A DNA stretch of 64,000 bases, taken from assembly GCF_900109755.1 (NCBI RefSeq), contig NZ_FOAR01000003.1, forward strand, positions 241,760 to 305,759, given 5' to 3'. Both the position numbers and the translations under genes were made by a program. The stretch is from Pseudomonas agarici. Lineage in GTDB: Bacteria > Pseudomonadota > Gammaproteobacteria > Pseudomonadales > Pseudomonadaceae. The notes beneath the pieces are model-generated. The model made no database searches, had not been told where the DNA came from, and was given only the letters and a program-made list of their open reading frames with translations. Shown here piece after piece: positions 45,127 to 53,922 of the stretch. Numbering within the stretch: the first letter of the stretch is position 1; the number at the start of each line of letters is the position of its first letter.

Positions 45127-45362
45127 ACGGCTCCCGTAAACAACGAGCATGGTTAAGCGACAGGTACCATAAAACCCGAGGATGATTAAGCCTGGATTAC
45201 GGACCGGAAACAACAAACAAGGCCAGGGCCGTTAGGGCCTTGATCTGTAGGAAAGTTCGGTTTGTTTTGCAAATGAAAATGATCACCGGGCATTTCGGCA
45301 TTTCGATCCTACCGCCTGGATGGCTTCATGTGAAGACCTGATCGAGCTCATGGGTCAGCGAC

Positions 45363-46343
45363 TCACTGCTGGGGAGGCTGCGCTTCGCCGGCACGCATCG
45401 ACAAGGCGATCCGTTCGGCGGTACCAATGGGAATCTCACCCACCACCGTGACCATGATATCCCCGCCGGGGGTGCTCAGGTGGCGGGAGACCGCGACGGT
45501 AGGCCCCAGTTGGGTACGGGTGTCGGTGGTGCTGGCGCCGTTGAGGGATTCGAGAAAGACCGAGAAACGCGCCAACCCATCGTCATACATAAGACTGCTG
45601 ACCTGAGTCTTGGACTGTGGATCCAGACGCACCGTACTACTCACCAGTTCAAAACCCGGCGGCAGCCAATCGGAATGCCATAACTGCGCTACTTTACTGC
45701 CCAGCACCTGTCCCTTGGCCTGCGTCTGGTTACCGGGTAATACCACCGGTTTGCATTCAGGGCCAGCTTGCAACTGGCTGTTCAGGGGGGCCTCGGAGGT
45801 GTTCAATTCGGTAAACTGGAAACGCTCGAGCAATTGCCCCTTGTCATTGGTCAGCAGCGACTTGAGCGGCAAACCGGTCTGGCGATCCAGATGCAATTCG
45901 AAATTATAGCGATGCTGGTCGCGCGGCGTCAGCGACACGATCACTGCAGAACGGCCAGCCACGCGTGATTTACCCACGACCGTAATGTCATACCAGGCTT
46001 TGAGTTTCTGCGGATCGAGCGCACGGGCGTGCGCATCGGACGGCTCATCGAGTCCGGCGGCCAACGCGCCACTGACACACTCAGTGCGCCCATCGACGCG
46101 TACAACCTCTTGCGCCGAGTCATCCAACTGAAGCAACCGCTCATGAACCCGACCATTCTGGACTAAGTGCCAGATGCGGTGAGTCGAAAAACTACCGTTG
46201 CGTTCGTAGACAAAGGTGCCCTGAAAGCTTTGCTGCTGCTCAGCTTGCCCAAGACGGTCCAACCAATCCCGGGCATCGTCGGCCCGGGCAGTCAGAACAA
46301 ACCCACCGGCCAGGGCAAGCGTTAAAAGAGCTAGCGCGCGCAT
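45363..46343 (-). CDS. mucB: MucB (RseB family) periplasmic regulator
   Basis: A 326-aa exported protein: signal peptide MRALALLTLALAGGFVLTARA, the RseB N-terminal lipid-binding domain (SFQGTFVYERNGSFSTHRIW) and C-terminal domain (WLPPGFELVSS). It binds the periplasmic part of MucA and shields it from proteolysis. The start at 46343 was set by AAGGAGGACC just upstream. It lies 13 bp after the mucA stop codon, in the same transcript. Confidence 0.93.
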   Translation of the reverse strand: MRALALLTLALAGGFVLTARADDARDWLDRLGQAEQQQSFQGTFVYERNGSFSTHRIWHLVQNGRVHERLLQLDDSAQEVVRVDGRTECVSGALAAGLDEPSDAHARALDPQKLKAWYDITVVGKSRVAGRSAVIVSLTPRDQHRYNFELHLDRQTGLPLKSLLTNDKGQLLERFQFTELNTSEAPLNSQLQAGPECKPVVLPGNQTQAKGQVLGSKVAQLWHSDWLPPGFELVSSTVRLDPQSKTQVSSLMYDDGLARFSVFLESLNGASTTDTRTQLGPTVAVSRHLSTPGGDIMVTVVGEIPIGTAERIALSMRAGEAQPPQQ

Positions 46344-46356
46344 GGTCCTCCTTAAC

Positions 46357-46944
46357 TTAGCGGTTTTCCAGGCTCGCGGCACGTGCGTAAGGCAGCGCGC
46401 TCTCAGTACCCTTCAGGGCCGCCTGCTGCGCATGTTGGCGCAGATAGCTTGGCAAACGCTGCTCCCAACCGGGCTGGCCTTGCCGTAGCACCCCGCTGGC
46501 CATCGGACCGACGGGCTGGGAACCTTCAGTATAACCGGCAAGAACCGCCGGCCCCTTGGCCGTCGGAGCAGCCAAGCCAGGCTGATTCGATTGCTGGGCC
46601 AGTTGGGCACCGGCAATCTCATCCTGATTGTAGATGCGCACGCCAGCCAGCACCGCAACGGTTACCGAAGCGGCCACGGCCAGACGGCCCAGGGTACGCC
46701 AAGGACCACGGGAAGCTTTACTCGGCACATCTTCGCCGGCCAGAGCCAGCGACACAGCCGAGGCGATATCCAGGCGCGGGTCCAACAATTCCTTGTGCAT
46801 CACTGCCCGGGCGATTTGGTAACGCGACCAAGTAGCACGGGTATCAACATCGTCAAGGGCACTGAGTACCCGACGTAACTCCAATTCGTCCGCTTCGTTA
46901 TCCATCACCGCGGACAGCGATTCCTGCAGGGCTTCACGACTCAT
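46357..46944 (-). CDS. mucA: anti-sigma factor MucA (RseA family)
   Basis: A 195-aa single-pass protein: cytoplasmic sigma-binding domain (MSREALQESLSAVMDNEADE), one membrane helix (LGRRLAVAASVTVAVLAGVR without the first double Arg), and a periplasmic region ending near SYLRQHAQQAALKG, the MucB-binding and cleavage-sensing end. It sequesters AlgU at the membrane. Reading frame intact, so no mucoid-type truncation. It is 31 bp downstream of algU. Confidence 0.93.
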   Translation of the reverse strand: MSREALQESLSAVMDNEADELELRRVLSALDDVDTRATWSRYQIARAVMHKELLDPRLDIASAVSLALAGEDVPSKASRGPWRTLGRLAVAASVTVAVLAGVRIYNQDEIAGAQLAQQSNQPGLAAPTAKGPAVLAGYTEGSQPVGPMASGVLRQGQPGWEQRLPSYLRQHAQQAALKGTESALPYARAASLENR

Positions 46945-46975
46945 GACGGTTCCTCTCTTGGCTGTCGCCGCTGTC

Positions 46976-47557
46976 TCAGGTTTCCTGCAACAACGGCTGC
47001 AGGGCTTTGTCTATGGCCTCCCGAGCGCGGAAAATCCGGGAGCGCACGGTGCCCACAGGACATTGCATGACCGCTGCAATGTCCTCATAACTCAGACCAT
47101 CGAATTCACGTAAAGTTAACGCCGTACGCAAATCTTCTGGCAGTTGCTGGATGGTTCGATGGACAGTCCCCTCGATCTCATCCCGGAGCAACGCACGCTC
47201 CGGCGACTCGAGGTCCTTCAGGCCATGATCGCCGTCGTAGAACTCTGCATCCTCGGAACTCACATCATTATCTGGTGGCCTGCGACCGCGGGATACCAGA
47301 TAGTTTTTTGCCGTGTTGATGGCAATGCGGTACAGCCAGGTATAAAAGGCACTGTCACCGCGAAAATTACCTAAGGCACGGTAGGCTTTGATAAAGGCTT
47401 CTTGTGCAACGTCCTGGGCTTCATGGGTGTCGTGCACGAAACGCACGATCAACCCGAGAATTTTGTGCTGATATTTCAGCACTAGCAGATCGAAAGCCCG
47501 CTTGTCGCCACGCTGAACGCGCTCGACCAGCTGCTGATCCTCTTCCTGGGTTAGCAT
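46976..47557 (-). CDS. algU: extracytoplasmic sigma factor AlgU (RpoE/sigma-22)
   Basis: A 193-aa sigma factor beginning MLTQEEDQQLVERVQRGDKR, with region 2 AQDVAQEAFIKAYRALGNFR and region 4 LTLREFDGLSYEDIAAVMQC then PVGTVRSRIFRAR. It drives alginate, osmotic and envelope-stress genes and its own operon. The start at 47557 follows GAGGAGTGTTC; a GTG/ATG two codons earlier is less likely. Divergent from nadB, as in P. aeruginosa. Confidence 0.97.
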   Translation of the reverse strand: MLTQEEDQQLVERVQRGDKRAFDLLVLKYQHKILGLIVRFVHDTHEAQDVAQEAFIKAYRALGNFRGDSAFYTWLYRIAINTAKNYLVSRGRRPPDNDVSSEDAEFYDGDHGLKDLESPERALLRDEIEGTVHRTIQQLPEDLRTALTLREFDGLSYEDIAAVMQCPVGTVRSRIFRAREAIDKALQPLLQET

Positions 47558-47616
47558 GAACACTCCTCATAGGACTTGAAGGAGGCTGCCATTGCTAATT
47601 GATCAGACTTGCAAAC

Positions 47617-47643
47617 ATAGACTCGGGCTTTTGGCAAAAGTTC
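47617..47643 (-). promoter_or_regulatory. AlgU-dependent promoter of the algU operon
   Basis: Leftward strand GAACTT at 47643-47638, 16 bp, then TCTAT at 47621-47617. This fits the sigma-22 pattern GAACTT-N16/17-TCTGA with changes in the last two bases. It lies 60 bp upstream of algU. Confidence 0.6.
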
Positions 47644-48094
47644 TCCCCCTTTCAAGCAAGTTTCCTGCGATCCGCTGAACGGACACACACGAAAAACGCA
47701 GCACGGACTTGGCCGACTGCGTGAATAATTTTGGCGTCGAATTCGCTGGTAAAGCCTTCCCTCAGGCCCCACAGAAAGCCGACGCTGTCCCCTTCTTTCA
47801 GGTACCTGTCTATGGAGCACGGGGCTTTTCAAAAGTTCCCGGAGATTGCAGTAAGTAATAGCATTGTGCCGCTCCATCGATCAAAGGTTGCCTGAACCTA
47901 GTTATAGCCGAAAAATCATCATCTTACCCTGCAAAACCACATGCACGACGCCCCGGAGTAGCGCACACTTCTTGCTCGTTATAGTCTCACGATGCCATGA
48001 AGGCCCTGCCATTGTGCCGATCCCTCCAGCTATATACTAGTGGGTGGTATGGCGGGCTTCGTGGCCTACCAAGGCGTTTTTCGGATTCCTAGAG
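47644..48094. other. divergent intergenic region algU / nadB
   Basis: About 450 bp with no supportable gene. It should contain further algU promoters and the nadB promoter. I see no clear RNA or repeat. Confidence 0.5.
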
Positions 48095-49702
48095 ATGAGC
48101 CAACATTTTCAACACGATGTGCTGGTGATTGGCAGCGGTGCCGCCGGCCTGAGCCTGGCGCTAACGCTGGCGAACCATCTGCGCATTGCCGTCCTGAGCA
48201 AGGGCAACCTGGCCAACGGCTCGACCTACTGGGCTCAGGGTGGCGTCGCCGCGGTGCTGGACGACACCGACACCGTGCAATCGCATGTCGAGGACACCCT
48301 AAACGCCGGTGGTGGCCTGTGCCACGAAGACGCGGTGCGCTTCACCGTCGAGCACAGTCGCGAGGCCATCCAGTGGTTGATCGACCAAGGCGTGCCCTTC
48401 ACTCGCGACGAAAAAGCCAATGTCGATGACCGTGGTTTCGAATTCCACCTGACCCGTGAAGGCGGCCACAGTCATCGGCGGATCATCCACGCCGCCGACG
48501 CCACCGGCGCGGCGATCTTCACGACCCTGTTGGACCAAGCCCGGCAGCGCCCGAACATCGAGCTGCTGGAGCAGCGCGTGGCCGTCGACCTGATCACCGA
48601 AAAACGCCTCGGCCTGGACGGGGAACGCTGCCTGGGGGCCTACGTACTTAATCGCGGCACGGGCGAAGTCGATACCTACGGGGCCCGCTTCACCATTCTT
48701 GCCTCGGGCGGCGCGGCCAAGGTGTATCTCTATACCAGCAATCCCGACAGCGCCTGCGGCGACGGCATCGCCATGGCCTGGCGTTCGGGCTGCCGGGTCG
48801 CCAACCTGGAATTCAACCAGTTCCATCCGACCTGCTTGTACCACCCGCAGGCCAAGAGTTTCCTGATCACTGAAGCCCTGCGCGGCGAAGGCGCACACCT
48901 GAAACTGCCCAACGGCGAACGTTTCATGCCACGCTTCGACCCACGGGCCGAGCTGGCGCCACGGGATATTGTCGCCCGAGCCATCGACCACGAGATGAAG
49001 CGCCTGGGTATCGACTGCGTCTACCTGGACATCAGCCACAAACCCGAAGCCTTTATCAGGACACACTTCCCGACGGTGTACGAACGTTGCCTGGAGTTCT
49101 CCATCGACATCACCCAGCAGCCGATCCCGGTAGTCCCGGCGGCGCATTACACCTGTGGTGGCGTGCTGGTGGACCAGCAGGGCCGTACCGATGTCCCTGG
49201 CCTGTATGCCATTGGCGAAACCAGCTTCACCGGCCTGCACGGTGCCAACCGCATGGCCAGCAACTCGTTGCTGGAATGTTTTGTCTATGCCCGTTCGGCC
49301 GCCGCCGACATCCTCCAGCAGTTGCCACGGGTCGCCATGCCCGCGGCCTTGCCGAGCTGGGACGCGAGCCAGGTGACCGACTCCGACGAAGACGTGATCA
49401 TCGCCCACAACTGGGATGAACTGCGACGTTTCATGTGGGACTACGTCGGCATCGTGCGCACCACCAAGCGTCTGCAACGAGCCCAGCACCGGGTGCGGCT
49501 GCTGCTGGACGAAATCGATGAGTTCTACAGCAACTACCGAGTAAGCAGAGATCTGATTGAACTGAGGAACCTTGCTCAAGTAGCGGAACTGATGATCAGG
49601 TCTGCTATGGAGCGGAAGGAATCTCGGGGTCTGCACTACACGCTGGACTATCCAGGGATGCTGCCAGAGGCGAAGGATACGATCCTTACCCCAACCAAAT
49701 GA
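48095..49702 (+). CDS. nadB: L-aspartate oxidase with replaced C-terminus
   Basis: A 535-aa flavoenzyme: FAD motif [54 protein letters not shown] region ([13 protein letters not shown]) and active-site Arg area [18 protein letters not shown]. It oxidises aspartate to iminoaspartate for NAD synthesis. The start at 48095 begins the conserved [15 protein letters not shown]. From about 49541 the codon choice changes abruptly (AGA, AGG, GTA, CTT codons) although the protein still reads as NadB to its end DTILTPTK. The usual Pseudomonas ending is found instead at 51151-51276. Confidence 0.93.
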   Translation: MSQHFQHDVLVIGSGAAGLSLALTLANHLRIAVLSKGNLANGSTYWAQGGVAAVLDDTDTVQSHVEDTLNAGGGLCHEDAVRFTVEHSREAIQWLIDQGVPFTRDEKANVDDRGFEFHLTREGGHSHRRIIHAADATGAAIFTTLLDQARQRPNIELLEQRVAVDLITEKRLGLDGERCLGAYVLNRGTGEVDTYGARFTILASGGAAKVYLYTSNPDSACGDGIAMAWRSGCRVANLEFNQFHPTCLYHPQAKSFLITEALRGEGAHLKLPNGERFMPRFDPRAELAPRDIVARAIDHEMKRLGIDCVYLDISHKPEAFIRTHFPTVYERCLEFSIDITQQPIPVVPAAHYTCGGVLVDQQGRTDVPGLYAIGETSFTGLHGANRMASNSLLECFVYARSAAADILQQLPRVAMPAALPSWDASQVTDSDEDVIIAHNWDELRRFMWDYVGIVRTTKRLQRAQHRVRLLLDEIDEFYSNYRVSRDLIELRNLAQVAELMIRSAMERKESRGLHYTLDYPGMLPEAKDTILTPTK

Positions 49703-50119
49703 GGCACGTTTAGGAGCCCTCGGCGTAGCATGGTGAAATGCCGTTTTGTAACAGCTTTATCCCAAAGCCCCTGGGGTCCTTGTTGCACTGTGAGGACGCT
49801 GTGAACCAGTGATCGCATTGTTCACTACCTCTGCCTTTACCTTCAGCCATTCTACAAGACCCTTGGAGATCACCTTGAAAAGGCCTTCAGGAAAAGGCTT
49901 GGTGTGGCCTGAAGATGTCTTATGGGCTTTCCCTTGAGTGATCATCAAGGCCCGCAATTTGCCAGTGCGGTCAATCCCAGCGAGACGGCGGGCTTCGCGC
50001 CAGCTATAGCCGACTGTCCCTCCGTAACCACGACAGTAGGGTAGGGGTTACCTGCAATAGCTCGTTGCTATAAGATTCGCGGCCATTTAACGGATGTGCC
50101 GTAAATCAAAGGGATTCAT
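49703..50119. other. left part of the nadB-associated insertion
   Basis: About 420 bp. Leftward there is an open frame from about 50055 to 49757 reading CRGYGGTVGYSWREARRLAG then IDRTGKLRALMITQGK and ending at 49757, with some coding character but no start signal. I do not recognise it. It may be a fragment of a mobile-element gene. Confidence 0.4.
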
Positions 50120-50323
50120 ATGAAGCTGAACGTCATTATTTTGGGTCTTATCGCTGCGCTGGCTGGCTGCACCACCGCCGGGCCTTACGTCACCAACATT
50201 TCCAGCGATGGCCGCAACGGCTTGAACATCGAGAAGTGCGCAGTGAAGATGAATGCATTCATGGGTACGGTTAGCACTTCTGAGTGCACAACACAAAATC
50301 TGCAGCTAAGTCGCGGCGGCTAA
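50120..50323 (+). CDS. small lipoprotein of unknown function
   Basis: A 67-aa protein begins MKLNVIILGLIAALAGCTTA, with the lipobox LAGC at Cys17, and follows AAGGGATTCAT. The mature part (YVTNISSDGRNGLNIEKCAV) has two further cysteines. Similar short lipoproteins occur in other Pseudomonas genomes by recollection; no role is known. It is the only intact-looking gene in the segment that separates nadB from its stranded 3' end. Confidence 0.6.
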   Translation: MKLNVIILGLIAALAGCTTAGPYVTNISSDGRNGLNIEKCAVKMNAFMGTVSTSECTTQNLQLSRGG

Positions 50324-50835
50324 GATCGACCCTACGATTTCGTCTTCTGACTCGCCCGAGTCTTTGGCTAGCGTCAGGAGGTTTTCGTTGCGGAAAAGCC
50401 TGCGATACCTTTTGTGGAATCGACAACGTCTCTCAACCCAATCCTTGCGGTGTAATGGTGCACCTGCCTCACCGCTTCCTTGGCATCTCGACGAGATCTG
50501 AAGCCATGCCGCGATGGTTGCATGGCTGCGATAGTGCTCGACGAACTGGGTGTAGCGGCAGGTCGGCTGATCGGCATGGGCGGCGGCGTATTCCTCCCGC
50601 CGCAGTTGCAGCGTCACGCCTTTGCGCCGCAGCTCGCGGTGCAGGGTGATGACGTCGGACAACACCCTGCCTCCGCAGGTGTGGACAATCTCGGCGGCGA
50701 GCACCAGAGCCGCGCCGAGCGTCACCTTGATGTATTGCTGACGACGCCCTTGGAGGGTTGCAAGGCACGGGCGATCTTCTCGTGAGACAGGTAGACCTCG
50801 AACTTGAGGCGCAGGCATTCTTTGATATTACGCAT
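50306..50835 (-). pseudogene. degenerate IS21-family transposase (istA-like)
   Basis: From an ATG at 50835 the leftward frame reads MRNIKECLRLKFEVYLSHEK then IARALQPSKGVVS, the N-terminal helix-turn-helix of IS21 IstA proteins. A one-base loss at about 50765 shifts the frame to YIKVTLGAALVLAAE. After a large internal deletion follows DVITLHRELRRKGVTLQLRR then EEYAAAHAD, a second conserved IstA segment. Catalytic residues and istB are missing. It is a dead remnant. Confidence 0.7.
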
Positions 50836-50924
50836 GGCTACTCGCTGCAACGCCATCCTTCGACTCCCTGAAATGAGACGCAGGGTGGCGGCAGGTCAGG
50901 CCATGCGCAACGAAGTTTAAGCAG

Positions 50925-50986
50925 TTCGCTAACAACGTGACCGGCTGTTTCGGAACACGCGGAAAATCGGTCACGTTGTTAGCGAA
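50925..50986. repeat. 19-bp perfect inverted repeat at the IS21-like end
   Basis: TTCGCTAACAACGTGACCG (50925-50943) and CGGTCACGTTGTTAGCGAA (50968-50986) are exact reverse complements, and a partial third copy follows (GAGCGGTCACG). Multiple related repeats at the termini are typical of IS21-family elements, so this probably marks the end of the element. Confidence 0.65.
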
Positions 50987-51150
50987 ATGAGCGGTCACGA
51001 TGGGCCTAAATAGGCAGTTTTGAGTAGCTCGGTTGCTCGTGATACTGGTGGCTTTCGGTTTGGGTCAGGCAGAGCCCAAGGCTCCGGCGATAAGATCGTG
51101 ATCAGTCTGGAGCGGGTGATGGGTGCTGATTGTGCCGAGTTGAAACGGTC
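50987..51150. other. junction segment between IS21 debris and the stranded nadB end
   Basis: About 160 bp of unrecognised sequence, ending where native nadB coding sequence resumes at 51151. Together with 50836-50986 it forms a stretch of about 320 bp without a gene. Confidence 0.45.
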
Positions 51151-51276
51151 GAGTTGATGATTCGCTCGGCCATGGAGCGAAAAGAAAGCCGGGGCCTGCA
51201 TTACACCCTCGACTACCCGGACCTGCTACCCGAGGCCCTTGACACTATTCTGGTGCCGCCCATCTACGCCGGCTGA
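51151..51276 (+). pseudogene. stranded native 3' end of nadB
   Basis: Forty-two codons in frame read [20 protein letters not shown] then [20 protein letters not shown] and end at a TGA at 51276. This is the expected C-terminus of Pseudomonas NadB with normal codon use. It repeats, at protein level but not at DNA level, the end now attached to nadB at 49587-49702. Its stop overlaps the convergent ygfX gene end, the ancestral arrangement. Confidence 0.88.
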
Positions 51277-51697
51277 ACTTCAGCCATACGCGCAGGCGCC
51301 GATGCAGGTCGCTCGCCAGCGCGTCGCGGGGCACGCAAATCGAGCGCGACCACCAATCTCCGCGCCGACGAAAGCGCAGCACCACCAGCCAGGGCAAGGC
51401 CAGGCTGTCGCGGTGCAACTGTACCGACTGCCAGCCAGCCGCCCGACTCCAGAGCTGCCAACCCCGCTCGTCCCGGCGCAAACCGGTAAAAGCCGACGGA
51501 TGGTTCAAGCGTATTTGTCGCGGTACGACCCAAGCCCCATGAAGCAGGCACAGCAACGCCCCGGACAGGCTCGCCCAGAACGGAATTTCAAGCAGGCACC
51601 ACGATAACAACGCCAGACCCAGAGCTCCGAGATATGCCACCAGCAACAGCCGTGAGGCCCGCCAGCGGCATTCGAACGTGTTACTTGGGCTGAACAC
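51245..51697 (-). CDS. YgfX family protein (CptA-like)
   Basis: A 150-aa protein with two N-terminal transmembrane helices ([36 protein letters not shown]) and a soluble C-terminal part ([17 protein letters not shown]). YgfX partners SdhE (YgfY) and has been described as a toxin-like cytoskeleton-affecting protein in E. coli, a role that is debated. The start is a GTG at 51697, overlapping the sdhE end by 17 bp. The gene end overlaps the stranded nadB tail. Confidence 0.78.
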   Translation of the reverse strand: MFSPSNTFECRWRASRLLLVAYLGALGLALLSWCLLEIPFWASLSGALLCLLHGAWVVPRQIRLNHPSAFTGLRRDERGWQLWSRAAGWQSVQLHRDSLALPWLVVLRFRRRGDWWSRSICVPRDALASDLHRRLRVWLKFSRRRWAAPE

Positions 51698-51935
51698 GGT
51701 CGAGAATCATGCGTACCATGCGCTGCAGTTCTGGATCTGGCGATTCGGAACGCTCCATGAACCAGCCGAACATGTCCTGGTCCTCGCATTCGAGCAACTT
51801 GCGATAGCACTCGCGGTCGACGTCGTTCAGATGCGCGTACACCTCCTTGACGAACGGTACCAGCAGCACGTCCAGTTCCAGCATACCGCGACGGCTGTGC
51901 CAATAGAGACGATTGAGTTCTACATCTTCGACCAT
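51681..51935 (-). CDS. sdhE: FAD assembly factor SdhE
   Basis: An 84-aa helical protein beginning [20 protein letters not shown], with the RGxxE motif (RRGMLELD) that inserts FAD into succinate dehydrogenase. The start at 51935 is set by GAGGAGCGCTCC. Co-transcribed with ygfX, divergent from ygfZ, as in P. aeruginosa. Confidence 0.92.
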   Translation of the reverse strand: MVEDVELNRLYWHSRRGMLELDVLLVPFVKEVYAHLNDVDRECYRKLLECEDQDMFGWFMERSESPDPELQRMVRMILDRVQPK

Positions 51936-52085
51936 GGAGCGCTCCTCAAATTTGTGCGCAAGTATACAGGCCCGATCATCACCGCGCAGTCGGCTTTGGT
52001 CGCGGCACCCGGCGTTTTGTGAACTACCCATTTGCGGAGCACCCCTCTATGATGTCCGCCAGACTTATTCATGCTGCGAAGACCC

Positions 52086-53027
52086 ATGGCCGATTCCGCT
52101 TTTTTCTGCATCCTTTCCCACGAAGGCGTTCTCGCCGTCCGCGGCGCCGACGCCAGCAAGTTCTTGCAGGGTCAGTTGACCTGCAACCTCAATTACCTCA
52201 GCGAGACCCAGGCCAGCCTCGGCGCTCGCTGCACGCAGAAAGGCCGCATGCAGTCGAGTTTCCGCATCCTGCTCGAAGGTGACGGCGTGTTGCTGGCCAT
52301 GGCCAGCGAGTTGTTGGAACCGCAGTTGGCGGACCTGAAGAAGTACGCGGTGTTCTCCAAGTCCAAGCTCACCGATGAAAGCGCCGGTTGGGTCCGGTTC
52401 GGGCTGGGTCAGGCCACCCGCGTGCTGGCCGACCTGGGCGTCGATCTGCCCGAGGAAACCGATGCCGTGGCGCGAGCCAATGGTCTGATCGCCATACGAG
52501 TGTCCACCGGGCGTAGCGAGCTCTGGGTCCCGGCGGCCCAAGCGCGAGACCTGCAGGCGCAACTGGCTGGCTCGCTGCCGGAAGCCGATCTCAACACCTG
52601 GCTGCTCGGGCAGATTCGCGCCGGTATCGGCCAGGTCATGCCGCAAACCCGCGAACTGTTTATCCCGCAGATGCTCAACCTGCAGGCCGTGGGTGGCGTG
52701 AGCTTCAAGAAAGGCTGCTACACCGGGCAGGAAATCGTCGCGCGCATGCAGTACCTGGGCAAACTCAAACGGCGCCTGTATCGCCTGAAGCTGGACGCAG
52801 GGCAACTGCCTGAGCCCGGTACGCCGCTGTTTTCGCCCGCCCACAACAGTTCCATCGGCGAAGTGGTGATCGCCGCCACGGCCGAGGAGTCGATCGAACT
52901 GCTGGCCGTGCTACAAGCCGAAGCGGCCGAAGCCGGCACTGTCCATCTGGGCGATGTGCAAGGCCCGGCCCTGACATTGTTGGATTTACCTTATCAACTG
53001 GACCGTGATGGTGAGATCCAGCGTTAA
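52086..53027 (+). CDS. ygfZ: folate-binding protein YgfZ
   Basis: A 313-aa GcvT-like protein with the YgfZ signature KGCYTGQEIVARMQYLGKLK, including the conserved Cys. It assists maturation of certain iron-sulfur proteins, probably using tetrahydrofolate. The start at 52086 (MADSAFFCILSHEG) is the conserved one; an ATG five codons earlier is possible. The HDOD gene follows after 23 bp, likely in the same transcript. Confidence 0.9.
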   Translation: MADSAFFCILSHEGVLAVRGADASKFLQGQLTCNLNYLSETQASLGARCTQKGRMQSSFRILLEGDGVLLAMASELLEPQLADLKKYAVFSKSKLTDESAGWVRFGLGQATRVLADLGVDLPEETDAVARANGLIAIRVSTGRSELWVPAAQARDLQAQLAGSLPEADLNTWLLGQIRAGIGQVMPQTRELFIPQMLNLQAVGGVSFKKGCYTGQEIVARMQYLGKLKRRLYRLKLDAGQLPEPGTPLFSPAHNSSIGEVVIAATAEESIELLAVLQAEAAEAGTVHLGDVQGPALTLLDLPYQLDRDGEIQR

Positions 53028-53050
53028 CCGCACCGCCATAGAGAGCACAA

Positions 53051-53872
53051 ATGAACAAGCTGGCGGAAAAGGTCCAACAGGATCTGGTAACGGCCATCGA
53101 CAACGACGACCTGGTTCTGCCCACGCTCCCGGAGGTCGCCCTGAAGATTCGCGAGGCGGCGGAAGATCCCGAAATCAGCGTCAGTACCCTGAGCAAGGTG
53201 ATTGGTGGCGACACCGCTCTGTCGGCACGGCTGATCAAGGTGGTCAACAGCCCGTTGTTGCGCGCCAGCCATGAAGTGACCGACCTGCACACCGCCATCA
53301 CCCGGCTTGGGGTGAACTACAGCAGCAACCTGGCGATCGGCCTGGTGATGGAACAGATCTTTCACGCTCGCTCCGGGGTGGTTGAACAGAAAATGCGCGA
53401 TGTCTGGCGCAAGAGTCTGGAAATTGCCGGGGTCAGCTACGTGCTGTGCCGCGACTTTACCTTGCTCAAGCCGGACCAGGCGGCGCTGGGTGGGCTGGTA
53501 CACCAGATCGGTGTGCTGCCGATCCTGACCTACGCCGAAGATCACTACGAACTGCTGGCCGATCCGTTGAGCCTGGATCATGTGATCGAGAGCATTCATC
53601 CGTTGCTGGGCGACAAATTGCTAAGAGTCTGGGACTTCCCGGAACGGCTGGTCAAGCTGCCCGGACAATACCAGGACCTGGAGCGCGATAGCGGTACCGT
53701 CGATTACGTTGACCTGGTGCAGATCGCCACGGTGTTCTGCCATCAGCGCACGACACAAGCTTATGCCAATATCCCGCTCGGCAGTCTGCCGGCCTTCAGG
53801 CGGTTGAAACTGGCCCCGGACAGCGAGGTCTGGGTCGGAAAACTCAATGATGCGCGGATGATGTTCATTTAA
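53051..53872 (+). CDS. HDOD domain signalling protein
   Basis: A 273-aa protein with one HDOD domain (LPTLPEVALKIREAAEDPEI, VIGGDTALSARLIKVVNSPL, GLVHQIGVLPILTYAEDHYE). HDOD proteins are regulatory relatives of HD phosphodiesterases and usually lack catalysis; outputs include motility and c-di-GMP responses. It corresponds by position to P. aeruginosa PA0758. RBS AGAGAGCACAA. Confidence 0.88.
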   Translation: MNKLAEKVQQDLVTAIDNDDLVLPTLPEVALKIREAAEDPEISVSTLSKVIGGDTALSARLIKVVNSPLLRASHEVTDLHTAITRLGVNYSSNLAIGLVMEQIFHARSGVVEQKMRDVWRKSLEIAGVSYVLCRDFTLLKPDQAALGGLVHQIGVLPILTYAEDHYELLADPLSLDHVIESIHPLLGDKLLRVWDFPERLVKLPGQYQDLERDSGTVDYVDLVQIATVFCHQRTTQAYANIPLGSLPAFRRLKLAPDSEVWVGKLNDARMMFI

Positions 53873-53922
53873 CCGACAGACCCTGCCTGTGGGGAGCGGG
53901 CTTGTCGGAGCCCCAGAAGCTT

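Noticed and set aside
43285..45156. Rightward 623-codon frame across the RDD gene and mucD
   Set aside because: Antisense to mucD, whose protease motifs and signal peptide are certain.
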